Assembly: GCA_002307055.1 (NCBI GenBank)
Contig: DBTM01000061.1
Coordinates: 94,522 to 158,521 of the forward strand
DNA: 64,000 nt
From: Clostridiales bacterium UBA1316
Lineage (GTDB): Bacteria; Bacillota; Clostridia; Oscillospirales; Oscillospiraceae
Reading direction: 5' to 3'
The notes below the pieces were generated by a model. The model searched no databases. It was not told the origin of the DNA and worked only from the letters and a program-made list of their open reading frames with translations. Positions 1 through 8,374 of the stretch are shown in pieces (within the stretch, counting starts at the first letter, position 1; the number at the start of each line of letters is the position of its first letter). Both the position numbers and the translations under genes were made by a program.

Positions 1-798
1 TTTTGCTTGCTCGCCCTGAAGTCCGGCTTGATATAAGCCGATGACACCCTGCTTTGCCTCGCCGCTCCGAATCAGCAGTATATTTGTTTTTCCACCTTTG
101 CCCTTCGGATTTGCCGAGCCGTCGACAAGCAGCTTATCGCACGGGACGATCGGAATACCGCGCCAGGTGAGGAAGGGCGATCCAAACAAATTGACAGCCA
201 ATGGCGGCACACCGCGCCGCGTGCACTCACGCCCGAAGGCGGCAATCGCTTTCGGGTGCGCAAGGAAGAAGGAAGGCTCCTTCCATACTTTTGAAATCAG
301 CTCGTCAAAGTCATCCGGTGTCGGAAAGCCGGTACGCGAAACAATATGCTGCGGCGGCTCGATATTTTTCAGAAGGCCGTAATCGTCACTGTTGATAATC
401 AGGTATTCCTGCTTTTCCTTGATACTTTCCATTCCCAGCCGGATTTGCTCCTTAATCTGGTCAAAGGGTTTGCTGTAGAGATCCGATACCCGCGTTCCGA
501 TTTTTATAATGGAAGAGACGGAGGTCAGAATGTACTCTCGGGGCGACTGCTCATAATCGATATATCCCTCGGGGATATCGGCAGTGTTTTGCTGTGCACA
601 TAAAACATCAAGCAGCTTTTCGCAGTCCTTCACTTTGTTTAAGCGAAATATGCCCGTCTCAATGGGCTTAAGCTCCAAAAACTTTGGCAGCCATCTCGGT
701 GTGATCGATATAAACTGCGGTGAGGTTTTTGAAACATCCGAAAGCTGATAGGCTGAACGTGCCGACAATGCGTTCATCGTGTCGTCGTTTTCCGGCAT
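1..798 (-). CDS. Family 2A encapsulin shell protein (SrpI / MMP-I type), 3' end beyond window
   Basis: The reading frame is open from ATG 798 to base 1, giving 266 codons with no stop, so the C-terminus lies outside the window. GGAGA sits just upstream of the start. The product carries segments I recognise from SrpI of Synechococcus and major membrane protein I of mycobacteria: TPDDFDELISKVWKEPSFFL, AIAAFGRECTRRGVPP, LTWRGIPIVP and KQGVIGLYQAGLQGEQ. Known members have an HK97 phage-like fold and self-assemble into a protein nanocompartment; family 2A shells usually enclose a cysteine desulfurase recognised through a disordered N-terminal extension. No cyclic-nucleotide-binding insertion, the mark of family 2B, is present in the visible part. 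Full length in the family is about 300-330 residues, so roughly 40-60 are missing. The cargo gene would be expected to the left, outside the window. The family call is firm; the cargo is inference. Confidence 0.9.
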   Translation of the reverse strand, partial: MPENDDTMNALSARSAYQLSDVSKTSPQFISITPRWLPKFLELKPIETGIFRLNKVKDCEKLLDVLCAQQNTADIPEGYIDYEQSPREYILTSVSSIIKIGTRVSDLYSKPFDQIKEQIRLGMESIKEKQEYLIINSDDYGLLKNIEPPQHIVSRTGFPTPDDFDELISKVWKEPSFFLAHPKAIAAFGRECTRRGVPPLAVNLFGSPFLTWRGIPIVPCDKLLVDGSANPKGKGGKTNILLIRSGEAKQGVIGLYQAGLQGEQAK

Positions 799-945
799 AA
801 GCGTCTCCTTTGCGTTTGAATATATAAAGAGGATAATGCTTTATTTTCTGGAATGCGGCGGATTTTATACGCGTGATGGAAAACGACATATAAACATACG
901 GATTGGGGTACTGAATCACTTTTCAGTAAATTTCCAATAAACATA

Positions 946-974
946 TTGACAGCGTAACAATGTTATGTTACGCT
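946..974 (+). promoter_or_regulatory. Promoter with overlapping inverted repeat ahead of the yhbD-like gene
   Basis: TTGACA at 946-951 is followed after 17 bases by TACGCT at 969-974, a perfect -35 with a weak -10. An inverted repeat, AGCGTAAC at 951-958 and GTTACGCT at 967-974 with an 8-base spacer, fills the whole space between the two elements. This placement suggests an operator. The downstream gene encodes a MerR-like DNA-binding protein, so autoregulation is a reasonable inference. Confidence 0.55.
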
Positions 975-996
975 GTGCGTAATGGAGGTGAATCAT

Positions 997-1617
997 ATGG
1001 AAGAAGAACTCATATCAAAAAAAGATTTGCTTGAAGCGATGGATATATCATATGGGCAGCTTTATAGATGGAAGCGCAAGGGCCTGATTCCCGAGGATTG
1101 GTTCATTAAGAAATCGTCTTATACCGGGCAGGAGACATATTTCCCGAGATTTAAGGTTTTGTCCCGCATTGAAAAAATAAAGAACATGAAAGAAGATGTA
1201 TCGCTTGACGATTTGGCCGATGTTTTCACTCCAACGCCGGGCGAAGTAAGCTTAAGCTGTCAGGAAATTATATCCAGGGGCATTGTATCAGCTGATGTTT
1301 TTAAGCTCTATCAGGATTTTATTGACGGCGAAACACTGGCGTTTAATGATATTTTAGCGTTATCCATGCTGGGCCGTCTTATTACGGCGGGGGATATCTC
1401 TATTGATGAAGGCCGTACGCTTCTTGAGGTCGTAAAAATGGCGTCGGTATTACCGGGGCTGGAGGCCAGCGAAGTTTACATCATGAGAAAACTCGGCGTC
1501 ATTTCCTGCTTTATTGTCAAGCCGCTGTGCAATATCATTACCGATAAAAGCACCAAGGTGATCAGCCGATTGAACTTAGCGGTGCTGACAGAAGAAATAA
1601 AACTTAAACTGGTATAA
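997..1617 (+). CDS. YhbD-like (DUF4004) MerR-type helix-turn-helix protein
   Basis: The N-terminal 60 residues form a MerR-like winged helix-turn-helix (ISKKDLLEAMDISYGQLYRWKRKGLIPEDW), and the rest is a helical domain without a recognisable ligand pocket. An ATG at 982 overlaps the ribosome binding site GGAGGTG at 984-990; ATG 997 lies 6 bases after that site and is the better start, giving 206 residues. The protein resembles Bacillus YhbD, whose gene is linked to the bactofilin genes yhbE and yhbF. Here a bactofilin gene follows 21 bases downstream on the same strand, so the pair is probably one operon. It likely controls that operon through the inverted repeat in the promoter. Confidence 0.75.
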   Translation: MEEELISKKDLLEAMDISYGQLYRWKRKGLIPEDWFIKKSSYTGQETYFPRFKVLSRIEKIKNMKEDVSLDDLADVFTPTPGEVSLSCQEIISRGIVSADVFKLYQDFIDGETLAFNDILALSMLGRLITAGDISIDEGRTLLEVVKMASVLPGLEASEVYIMRKLGVISCFIVKPLCNIITDKSTKVISRLNLAVLTEEIKLKLV

Positions 1618-1638
1618 TTTATGTAGGGAGATATCAAT

Positions 1639-2376
1639 ATGGATGATACATTTCGCGGTGATATAAAAATTAACGGTACCGGCAGCGCCAGCGGCGGGAC
1701 ATATAACAGCGTCATCATCAACGGCTCCGGCAGAGTCAACGGCGACCTTCAATGTAATGTCTTTCAATTGAACGGCTCCGGCAGTGTCGAAGGAAGCCTT
1801 GACACCCACGACGGGAGAATCAGCGGTTCCGGTACAATCGAAGGCGATCTTAAAGCGGAGCAATTCAAAATCACCGGCTCCGGCAGAGTTTCAGGATCAG
1901 TGACAGGCAATGACTTAACAGTATCCGGATCGGGTACTGTCGGTAAAAACGTCGAAGTGCAAAATCTCAAAATTGAAGGGCATGCAAAAATTGGGTTTGA
2001 TTGCAACGCGGAGGTTTTTACCTCCAACGGTGCTTTCGAAATCGGCGGCCTTCTGAACAGCGGCGAAATCACAATCCAGCTGCTTGGTTTAAAAAGCAAG
2101 GCTCGTGAAATCGGCGGCGAGAAGATCAGCGTCACCGTCGGCCCGGCACACGGTCTGGGTGTCATAAAAACTATCATTTCCATGGGCATACTCAATCCCA
2201 TCCTGGAGGTTGATAGCATCGAGGGTGATGAAATTCTTCTCGAAAGTACATCGGCGAGAATTGTCCGAGGCAATAATATAACCATCGGTCCCGGTTGTGA
2301 TATCGGCACTGTTGAATATAAGGGCGGTTACATAAAAAACCCGGAAGCAAAAGTTGGTACCGAGACGAAAGTATAG
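1639..2376 (+). CDS. Bactofilin-like polymer-forming cytoskeletal protein (YhbE/YhbF-like)
   Basis: The 245-residue product has a right-handed beta-helix repeat: successive turns containing GTGSASGG, NGSGRVNG, NGSGSVEG, SGSGTIEG, TGSGRVSG and SGSGTVGK, spaced roughly 17-20 residues apart through residues 10-120. This is the bactofilin signature (DUF583). Bactofilins assemble without nucleotide into filaments that scaffold cell-wall or spore processes. The C-terminal 110 residues are not repeat-like and are also found in the YhbE/YhbF group. There is no signal peptide. It is the second gene after the YhbD-like regulator and is followed by an intrinsic terminator, so the unit ends here. The family is confident; the cellular role is not visible. 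Confidence 0.8.
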   Translation: MDDTFRGDIKINGTGSASGGTYNSVIINGSGRVNGDLQCNVFQLNGSGSVEGSLDTHDGRISGSGTIEGDLKAEQFKITGSGRVSGSVTGNDLTVSGSGTVGKNVEVQNLKIEGHAKIGFDCNAEVFTSNGAFEIGGLLNSGEITIQLLGLKSKAREIGGEKISVTVGPAHGLGVIKTIISMGILNPILEVDSIEGDEILLESTSARIVRGNNITIGPGCDIGTVEYKGGYIKNPEAKVGTETKV

Positions 2377-2399
2377 GATAAGAGCCGTAAAAATTAGTA

Positions 2400-2442
2400 C
2401 AGCAGGAGGCCGCAGCGTGATGCTGAGGTCTCCTGCTGTTTT
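2400..2442 (+). terminator. Intrinsic terminator after the bactofilin gene
   Basis: CAGCAGGAG at 2400-2408 pairs with CTCCTGCTG at 2430-2438, with a small internal hairpin in the loop, followed by TTTT. It ends the yhbD-bactofilin unit and may also serve the convergent gene whose stop is at 2465. Confidence 0.75.
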
Positions 2443-2464
2443 AGGGCTATGTATGTGAGCTATA

Positions 2465-3811
2465 TTAATCCTGCTGAAACTCCAGGACAAGCTGCGTTAA
2501 TTCTTCATCAGAAATTGAGGAAATTCTGCCGTTGTCATATTGCTGATCGACCCAGCTTTTGATAAATACAACGATATCGTCGCTTTTGCCGGTATTGATG
2601 TTCATGTTTTCCCTCAGCCACATGGCGATGCCTGCAAGGCCCGACGTGCCGCTGACGGCGACGGTGACAGGGCGGTTTAAGAGCTTCTTCGTATCAAAGA
2701 TATTATAAATTTCCTCATCCTTTAAGAGGCCGTCGGCATGTATCCCGGCGCGTGTCAGGTTGAAGCTTTTACCGACAAAGGGTGTCATATGGGGAACCTC
2801 ATAATGGAGTATGTTCTTGTAGTAGTCGGCGATTTCAGATATGACCGTCGTATCAATGCCGTCGCTTGTGCCGCGCAGCGAAATGTATTCAAATATCATT
2901 GCCTCGAGCGGGACGTTGCCTGTTCGCTCACCGATGCCCAGGAGTGAGCAGTTAGCGCCGCTCGCGCCGTACAGCCAAGCAGTTGCCGCATTGACAGCGC
3001 CTTTATAAAAATCGTTGTGACCGTGCCATTCAAGCCATTCGGCGGGAACCTCGGAATAATGCCTCAAGCCGTAGATGATTCCCGGTACGCTTCTGGGCAG
3101 GGCGACACCGGGATACGACAAGCCGAGGCCCAATGTGTCGCATGCGCGGATTTTAATTGGTATTCCCGCGTCCTGCGAGAGCCGCATCAGCTCGTTGGCA
3201 AATGGAACGACAAAGCCATAAAAGTCGGCACGCGTGATGTCTTCAAAATGGCAGCGCGGAATGATACCCTCCGATAACGCATCATAGAGGACAGACAGAT
3301 AATGCGCCATGCACTCTGAGCGAGTCATCTTGAGCTTCTTGAAGATATGATAGTCGGAACAGCTGACAAGAATGCCTGTTTCCTTAATCCCAAGATTTTT
3401 GAGTAGCTTGAAATCCTCCTTTAAAGCCCTGATCCAGGTCGTCACCTCCGGAAACCGGTAACCGAGATCCATGCATTGAAGGACAGCATCCTGGTCTTTT
3501 TTACTATAAACGAAGAATTCGGTCTGGCGTATAATTCCTTTTTCACCGCCGAGCCGATGAAGCAGCTTGTATAAATCCACCATCTGTTCGGTTGTATAGG
3601 GCGCGCGGGATTGCTGACCGTCACGAAATGTTGTGTCGGTGATCCAAATGTCTTCCGGGACGTCCATCGGTACATGACGGTGGTTGAATGCCGTTTTCGG
3701 CGCTTCCGAGTAAGGATAGAGGTCACGGTACAGATTCGGCGTCTCAACATCCTGCAGACCGTAATTATAGGCATGCTGCTCCAGCAGATTTGACTTGGAA
3801 AACTTCAACAT
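2465..3811 (-). CDS. Re-citrate synthase (HMGL-like / DRE-TIM metallolyase)
   Basis: This 448-residue protein matches the clostridial Re-citrate synthase group (EC 2.3.3.3), which makes citrate from oxaloacetate and acetyl-CoA with opposite stereospecificity to ordinary citrate synthase and is oxygen-sensitive and Mn-dependent. Visible marks are the N-terminal NLYRDLYPYSEAPKTAF block, the catalytic ITDTTFRDGQQSR motif near residue 57, RCHFEDITRAD, the metal-binding EWHGHNDFYK and SGTSGLAGIAMW near the C-terminus. It lacks the regulatory domain of isopropylmalate and homocitrate synthases. Automatic annotation often calls it a 2-isopropylmalate or homocitrate synthase; true leuA and cimA genes lie elsewhere in this window. 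It is monocistronic and convergent with the bactofilin gene. Its role would be glutamate synthesis in an anaerobe lacking Si-citrate synthase. Confidence 0.85.
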   Translation of the reverse strand: MLKFSKSNLLEQHAYNYGLQDVETPNLYRDLYPYSEAPKTAFNHRHVPMDVPEDIWITDTTFRDGQQSRAPYTTEQMVDLYKLLHRLGGEKGIIRQTEFFVYSKKDQDAVLQCMDLGYRFPEVTTWIRALKEDFKLLKNLGIKETGILVSCSDYHIFKKLKMTRSECMAHYLSVLYDALSEGIIPRCHFEDITRADFYGFVVPFANELMRLSQDAGIPIKIRACDTLGLGLSYPGVALPRSVPGIIYGLRHYSEVPAEWLEWHGHNDFYKGAVNAATAWLYGASGANCSLLGIGERTGNVPLEAMIFEYISLRGTSDGIDTTVISEIADYYKNILHYEVPHMTPFVGKSFNLTRAGIHADGLLKDEEIYNIFDTKKLLNRPVTVAVSGTSGLAGIAMWLRENMNINTGKSDDIVVFIKSWVDQQYDNGRISSISDEELTQLVLEFQQD

Positions 3812-4033
3812 ATCGGACCTCCCCTAAATAATGCATTTATTATACATACTTTATATTGCAACTTCAACCTCGAATTCTTTCATTTATAAATTGAAGCACA
3901 CAAAACCGCTGTTGCCGTTATAAAAACGCTATTTCTCAAGATTTAGAAATAACGCATAAATTTACTTTTTATAGGTAAAATATGATACTATATATTATTA
4001 AATAAATTATTATAATTTTTTGATAATTGAAAT

Positions 4034-6130
4034 ATGAGGTATCTTTTGCGTGCTAGAAAAATAATGATTCATTTGCTGCTGCTTATTTGCGGCGTTTCTG
4101 CCGCAGCGTTTATTTCAGTCAGGATTGATGCCGTGCTTATCCTTGCCTGGAATATACGCCTGCCTATATGGAGCCTGTGGGCTTTTACAGGCGCGTTTGG
4201 GATCCTGCCGGCGATTTTTATGAAAAGGCTTTCAGGTTATCTGAGGCATCATACGTATTTTAAATTCCCATATGTATGCCTCATTGGCTTGAGCTGCCTT
4301 GTGTTCTGCCTTGTTTTCAGAAAACACATTGTTGATGAAGCGCTCATCTGCATCGGCGCCTATACCAACTTGCAGGTAATGATTTTGACGATCGGCGCGG
4401 CATTGCTGCTCGCGCTATTCGTTCAGCATGTTTTTTCAGCGCTGACGAATTGCTTTCCATCAATTTGTCGGTGGCTGAAGTCGCTGAATAAGAAAGATTT
4501 TATTTTTTTAGCGGCAATTCTCATTATCATTAATGTGCTTTCCTGGCTATACATTAAAGGCAGCTATAAAATATACTATTGGGATTCCGCGGGATATTGG
4601 CAGATTACTCAGATATTGGCAGAAGAAGCCCGTGTGGGTTTTGTTCAGCTTATTGGGTTCGTCTTCAATTCAATACAGAATCTGGATTATAATTATCTGA
4701 TTGCTCTTCCATGGACGCCGCTTGTGATGATTTTCGGTACTTCAAGATGGGTTTTCATCTGCGGGATTGTGAACTTTGGCTTGTTTCCCCTGTTAACACT
4801 CTTTTATTTTTATATACGCAGCAATTGCCGGCGCAAAATACTTGCCGCGCTCTGTCTCTTTGGCACCTTTCCAATGCTGTTCATTACGGCACTCGTCGGG
4901 TATTTGGATATTACAGGCGTTATTTTCATACTGGCATCCATACTCATATGGAAATACGATAATAACAAAAATGACATCGGGCATTTTATTATAATCGGTA
5001 TTTTGCTGGCTGGCGCCGCTTTACTGCGCCGATGGTTTTGCTTTTTTGCGCTTTCCTTTATTCTCACCCTGATTGTTGACAGTATTATCTATAGAAAATC
5101 GGCTGTACCGGTTGTTGTGACTTTGGCTGCATTTGGATTTTCTCTGCTTTTTCTGTTTCAGCCATTCGTATCCGATGTCCTGCTGAAGAATTATTCGGAG
5201 CTATATTCAGCCTATAAAATGGGCTTGGCGTTTGATGTCAAAATGTTTACTAGTTATTTTGGTTTGTTTACGCTTGCCGTAGCAATTGCTGCGGGTATTT
5301 TCTATTGCTTTAAACGTGAAAAGCGGCAGATGGCGCTGTTTTTATTACTCCAGATAATCAGCTGCTTCCTCATTTTTGTAAAAGTACAATCACATAATCA
5401 GCAGCATTTGCTCCTCTATATACCGTCCCTCATGCTGCTGATGACGATGCTTATTTGTCCTCTGGCAGATGCGTTAACCAAACGCCGGGCAGCCGGTCTT
5501 CTGCTCGTGGTTAATACGCTGCTCCCATCCTTCGTCACAGTTTATCCTGCGCTGTATCCTGTGCAGATTGATAAAGCGATATCCGTCTCATTACTCCCCA
5601 GCTTTTCGTTTGAGCCGTGGGTTTGGCCGGATGCGTCAGAGATTGTAAAAATTATCAGATATTTGGATAAAGAGGTGGGTAAAAACAGAAAAACCGTTGG
5701 TATATTAGCATGCTCATTCCTCATAAACCGCGATATATTGGTGAATGCCGAGGCATCATTGAATTTAAAGCGCGTCTCGGCTGTACCCAGGAACTATCTC
5801 CTGGAGCTGCCGGCTGTCGACAGCAGAGACCCATTCCCGGGTATGCTTTTTGAATGCGATTTCCTCCTCGTGGGAGATCCGATTCAGCTCCATTTGGGCA
5901 AAGAAAAACAGCAGGTTGTTTATCTCCCTGCTCAGATGCTGCTGAAGCATACGGGTTTTGGAATGGCATACGAAAAGTTCGGCGAAGAATTCGAGCTCGA
6001 CGGCGGAAATATTAAACTAACGCTTTATAAGAAAACGCGGGCCTTAACAGAAAAAGAGCAAAACGATTTAGTGAACGAATTCAGCACTAGAGAATATGCG
6101 ATTCATTCGTCGCCTGATAGTGTCGGTTAA
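4034..6130 (+). CDS. GT-C-type integral membrane glycosyltransferase-like protein
   Basis: The 698-residue product has about 12-13 hydrophobic segments from residue 10 to about 500, then a soluble C-terminal domain of roughly 180 residues. The loop after an early transmembrane helix carries YYWDSAGYW, resembling the catalytic-acid loop of GT-C enzymes that use polyprenyl-phosphate sugars and work on the outer face of the membrane. No family-specific motif lets me name substrate or acceptor. The ATG lies in a very AT-rich leader without a clear Shine-Dalgarno sequence, so the start is uncertain. Its 3' end overlaps the convergent acyltransferase gene by 63 bases. Role in envelope polysaccharide assembly is inferred. 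Confidence 0.6.
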   Translation: MRYLLRARKIMIHLLLLICGVSAAAFISVRIDAVLILAWNIRLPIWSLWAFTGAFGILPAIFMKRLSGYLRHHTYFKFPYVCLIGLSCLVFCLVFRKHIVDEALICIGAYTNLQVMILTIGAALLLALFVQHVFSALTNCFPSICRWLKSLNKKDFIFLAAILIIINVLSWLYIKGSYKIYYWDSAGYWQITQILAEEARVGFVQLIGFVFNSIQNLDYNYLIALPWTPLVMIFGTSRWVFICGIVNFGLFPLLTLFYFYIRSNCRRKILAALCLFGTFPMLFITALVGYLDITGVIFILASILIWKYDNNKNDIGHFIIIGILLAGAALLRRWFCFFALSFILTLIVDSIIYRKSAVPVVVTLAAFGFSLLFLFQPFVSDVLLKNYSELYSAYKMGLAFDVKMFTSYFGLFTLAVAIAAGIFYCFKREKRQMALFLLLQIISCFLIFVKVQSHNQQHLLLYIPSLMLLMTMLICPLADALTKRRAAGLLLVVNTLLPSFVTVYPALYPVQIDKAISVSLLPSFSFEPWVWPDASEIVKIIRYLDKEVGKNRKTVGILACSFLINRDILVNAEASLNLKRVSAVPRNYLLELPAVDSRDPFPGMLFECDFLLVGDPIQLHLGKEKQQVVYLPAQMLLKHTGFGMAYEKFGEEFELDGGNIKLTLYKKTRALTEKEQNDLVNEFSTREYAIHSSPDSVG

Positions 6131-7123
6131 CTCTACAAAAAAGGTGCTAGAGAGGATTACACACGAAGCCAAAGATATGACGATTACAACCGGAACAGAC
6201 AAGAGCTGTAAATTCAGCTTTGAGCCCAGTATTCCGACAACAGGAATGAGGAACATGTGCCAAATGTAAATGTTCAGGCTCCTGCTGCCCCATTTTGTAA
6301 ACTTGATTTCCCGTTTTGGTATAAGACATAAAAAACAAACAGATATTACTACAGCAAGAGCAAATATAAATATTCTGATTACAGCGCCTTTTGCGAAAGT
6401 ATATCCGCACACCTGATAGGATGAAAAGGAATAAAGCATCTGATAATTCAAATGCAGGACATTTTGCTGAATGAGAAATATAACAGCGAGAATAACGAAC
6501 GCCGAGAGTACCCTGGCCCATTTGCTGATCGTGTTTGTGAGCCTGCTGAATAGTGCCGTATCAAAATGGTACCCCAGTAAATAAAAAGGAAAGAAGACGA
6601 TGGTCCTTGATATGCTCAGTGTATATCCTATTTCAGTGACACCACCAGCAGCAACCGCCAATAACAGAGCGATAAAAATAAACCGCTTTTTCTTCAAATA
6701 CGGCGTCAGGATACGCCAAAAAATGAGACTGAGCAGATACCAGGGCGCGCCCGTCGCGTGAAATACCGAGAACAAAGTATCTTTTAGAATTTCAATTGAC
6801 TTACTCAGTAAAAAAGCCGAATTGATATCTTTCCCTAAAGAAAAAACGGTATATAAGGCATCGGAAAAAAATGTGAAGCCGGTAACCGAAAAAAGATATA
6901 GCCCTAAAAACTTAGTAAAAGCAGTATCTCTGTTCTTTTCAGCATTTTTAGATAAGAACCCGGAGATAAATACAAACAGCGGTATATGAAAAATATAGAT
7001 GAATGTATAGAAAGAATTTAAAAAAGACGAATATTGAACGCTGTCGGCAGCAAAATGACCGAAGACGATCAAAAAAATCAAAGCGCCTTTAATATTATCT
7101 ATGTAGATGTTTCTTGTGTTCAT
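6068..7123 (-). CDS. Acyltransferase family 3 membrane protein (OafA/WecH-like)
   Basis: About ten transmembrane segments and the N-terminal sequence RNIYIDNIKGALIFLIVFGH identify the acyltransferase-3 family, which O-acetylates sugars of surface polysaccharides; the His of VFGH fits the conserved catalytic or active-site histidine. A further ..NIYIWHMFLIPV segment near residue 290 matches the usual late helix. The start is taken at ATG 7123 rather than the TTG at 7135. The gene is convergent with and overlaps the GT-C gene at 6068-6130, and both may act on the same glycan. The acyl donor and acceptor cannot be read from sequence. Confidence 0.75.
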   Translation of the reverse strand: MNTRNIYIDNIKGALIFLIVFGHFAADSVQYSSFLNSFYTFIYIFHIPLFVFISGFLSKNAEKNRDTAFTKFLGLYLFSVTGFTFFSDALYTVFSLGKDINSAFLLSKSIEILKDTLFSVFHATGAPWYLLSLIFWRILTPYLKKKRFIFIALLLAVAAGGVTEIGYTLSISRTIVFFPFYLLGYHFDTALFSRLTNTISKWARVLSAFVILAVIFLIQQNVLHLNYQMLYSFSSYQVCGYTFAKGAVIRIFIFALAVVISVCFLCLIPKREIKFTKWGSRSLNIYIWHMFLIPVVGILGSKLNLQLLSVPVVIVISLASCVILSSTFFVELTDTIRRRMNRIFSSAEFVH

Positions 7124-7159
7124 TCGCAGCACCAAAATTCAGTAATATAAATAATCGAT

Positions 7160-7197
7160 GAAAAAGCCGTCGGCACTTGAGTCAACGACGGCTTTTC
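7160..7197 (-). terminator. Intrinsic terminator after rubredoxin
   Basis: AAAAGCCGTCG at 7162-7172 pairs with CGACGGCTTTT at 7186-7196 around a 13-base loop. On the minus strand the hairpin is followed by a run of T, so it ends transcription coming from the rubredoxin gene. Confidence 0.75.
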
Positions 7198-7248
7198 AAT
7201 GTTTTCAACTAAGGTATGCCTCACGAGACCGGTGATATATTTCTTTAA

Positions 7249-7407
7249 TTATTCTTCCGTAAAATCGGCTTTTCCTGCGCCGCAAACGGGGCAGACCCAA
7301 TTGTCGGGAAGATCCTCGAACGCTGTGCCGGGCGCGATACCGCTGTCAGAGTCACCTGCCGCGGGATCATAAATATATCCGCATACGGAACAAACATACT
7401 TTTTCAT
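7249..7407 (-). CDS. Rubredoxin
   Basis: A 52-residue protein, MKKYVCSVCGYIYDPAAGDS at the N-terminus and NWVCPVCGAGKADF near the C-terminus. The two CxxCG knuckles (CSVCG, CPVCG) bind a single iron atom, and length and the YxYDPxxGD segment are typical. Rubredoxins are one-electron carriers in the cytoplasm of anaerobes, often feeding oxygen- or peroxide-reducing enzymes. The start has a good site, GGAGGT, 6 bases upstream of ATG. It is followed by an intrinsic terminator. It lies downstream of the smsC-smsB pair but separated by about 50 bases, so it could be read with them or alone. Confidence 0.95.
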   Translation of the reverse strand: MKKYVCSVCGYIYDPAAGDSDSGIAPGTAFEDLPDNWVCPVCGAGKADFTEE

Positions 7408-7456
7408 AATTTACCTCCATATATTTTGTTTTCAATCGATTTATTCACATTGGCTA

Positions 7457-8374
7457 CTATGCCAAAAATCCCTCAAGGATTTTATCTTCAGCTTCCTTTT
7501 CCGTAAGACCGAGCGTCATGAGCTTAATGAGCTGCTCCGAGGCGATTTTCCCGATAGCAGCCTCATGAATCAGCTGCGCGTCTGAATGGAAGGCTGAAAT
7601 TTCCGGGATAGACGATACCTGGGCGTCATGCATGATAATGGAATCACATTGAATATGGCCGCGGCACTCGGCATACCCGCGCAGATTCAGATGGAAAAGT
7701 TGTTTTGATTTATCCTGAGCAACCGAACGGGAGATGATCTGCGCCGACGAGCCCTCTTCGAGCAGCTCAACAGTGATGTTTGACTCGGCGGACTGCTCCA
7801 GATACGTCAGCAGTCTTTCTGAAACGATGAGCTTTGCGTTTTTGTGGAGTTTCACGTGGGTATCGCGTTTTGCACTGTCGATACCCTTGATCTGGGCCAT
7901 TTCAAGCTCAGCTACGCCGTCCTCCTCGACATCGATAATTGTGGTTGGGTTTAATACGCGCGCACCGCTCCCGTCGCCCTCACCGTAATGTTTTTCAACG
8001 TATTTCATTTTAGCGCCCTTACGGACAAAAAACTCGTGGATGCCGTCGTGCTGGGCTTTTTTATTACTGGAATTATGGACGCCGCAGCCGGCGACGATAA
8101 GCACATCGGCATTTTCCCCGATTTCAAATGTATTATAGACGAGATCGTCCATGCTCTCGGATAGAATAACCGGTATATGGACGCTTTCGTTTTTTGTGCC
8201 GGGTTTGATAATGACGTTGATGCCGGGCTTATCGGTCTTTGTGACGATATCGATGTTAGCCGTTGTATGACGCCCGACACCCTGCCCATTCTTACGGATA
8301 TTGTAAGCACCCCGCGGTATTTCATGCAGACCGGCGACTTCCAGTAATAATTTATTATCTATTGCATCCAGCAT
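7457..8374 (-). CDS. smsB: SufB/SufD-like scaffold subunit of a minimal two-gene Fe-S assembly system
   Basis: The product of about 305 residues corresponds to the beta-helix core of SufB/SufD, including the segments GCGVHNSSNKKAQHDGIHEF, KYVEKHYGEG and ISAFHSDAQLIHEAAIGKI. It lacks the long N-terminal region of full SufB (about 470 residues). With the neighbouring SufC-like ATPase it forms the ancestral SMS (minimal SUF) arrangement found in methanogens and many Clostridia, a proposed scaffold on which Fe-S clusters are built. ATG 8374 is preferred to the GTG at 8383, because GGGAGGG lies about 8 bases upstream. The start lies inside the 3' end of smsC, so translation is probably coupled. 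Confidence 0.85.
   Translation of the reverse strand: MLDAIDNKLLLEVAGLHEIPRGAYNIRKNGQGVGRHTTANIDIVTKTDKPGINVIIKPGTKNESVHIPVILSESMDDLVYNTFEIGENADVLIVAGCGVHNSSNKKAQHDGIHEFFVRKGAKMKYVEKHYGEGDGSGARVLNPTTIIDVEEDGVAELEMAQIKGIDSAKRDTHVKLHKNAKLIVSERLLTYLEQSAESNITVELLEEGSSAQIISRSVAQDKSKQLFHLNLRGYAECRGHIQCDSIIMHDAQVSSIPEISAFHSDAQLIHEAAIGKIASEQLIKLMTLGLTEKEAEDKILEGFLA

Noticed and set aside
668..919. 83-codon minus-strand frame covering the encapsulin start region
   Set aside because: It overlaps the encapsulin gene in another frame and lacks a start with ribosome site.
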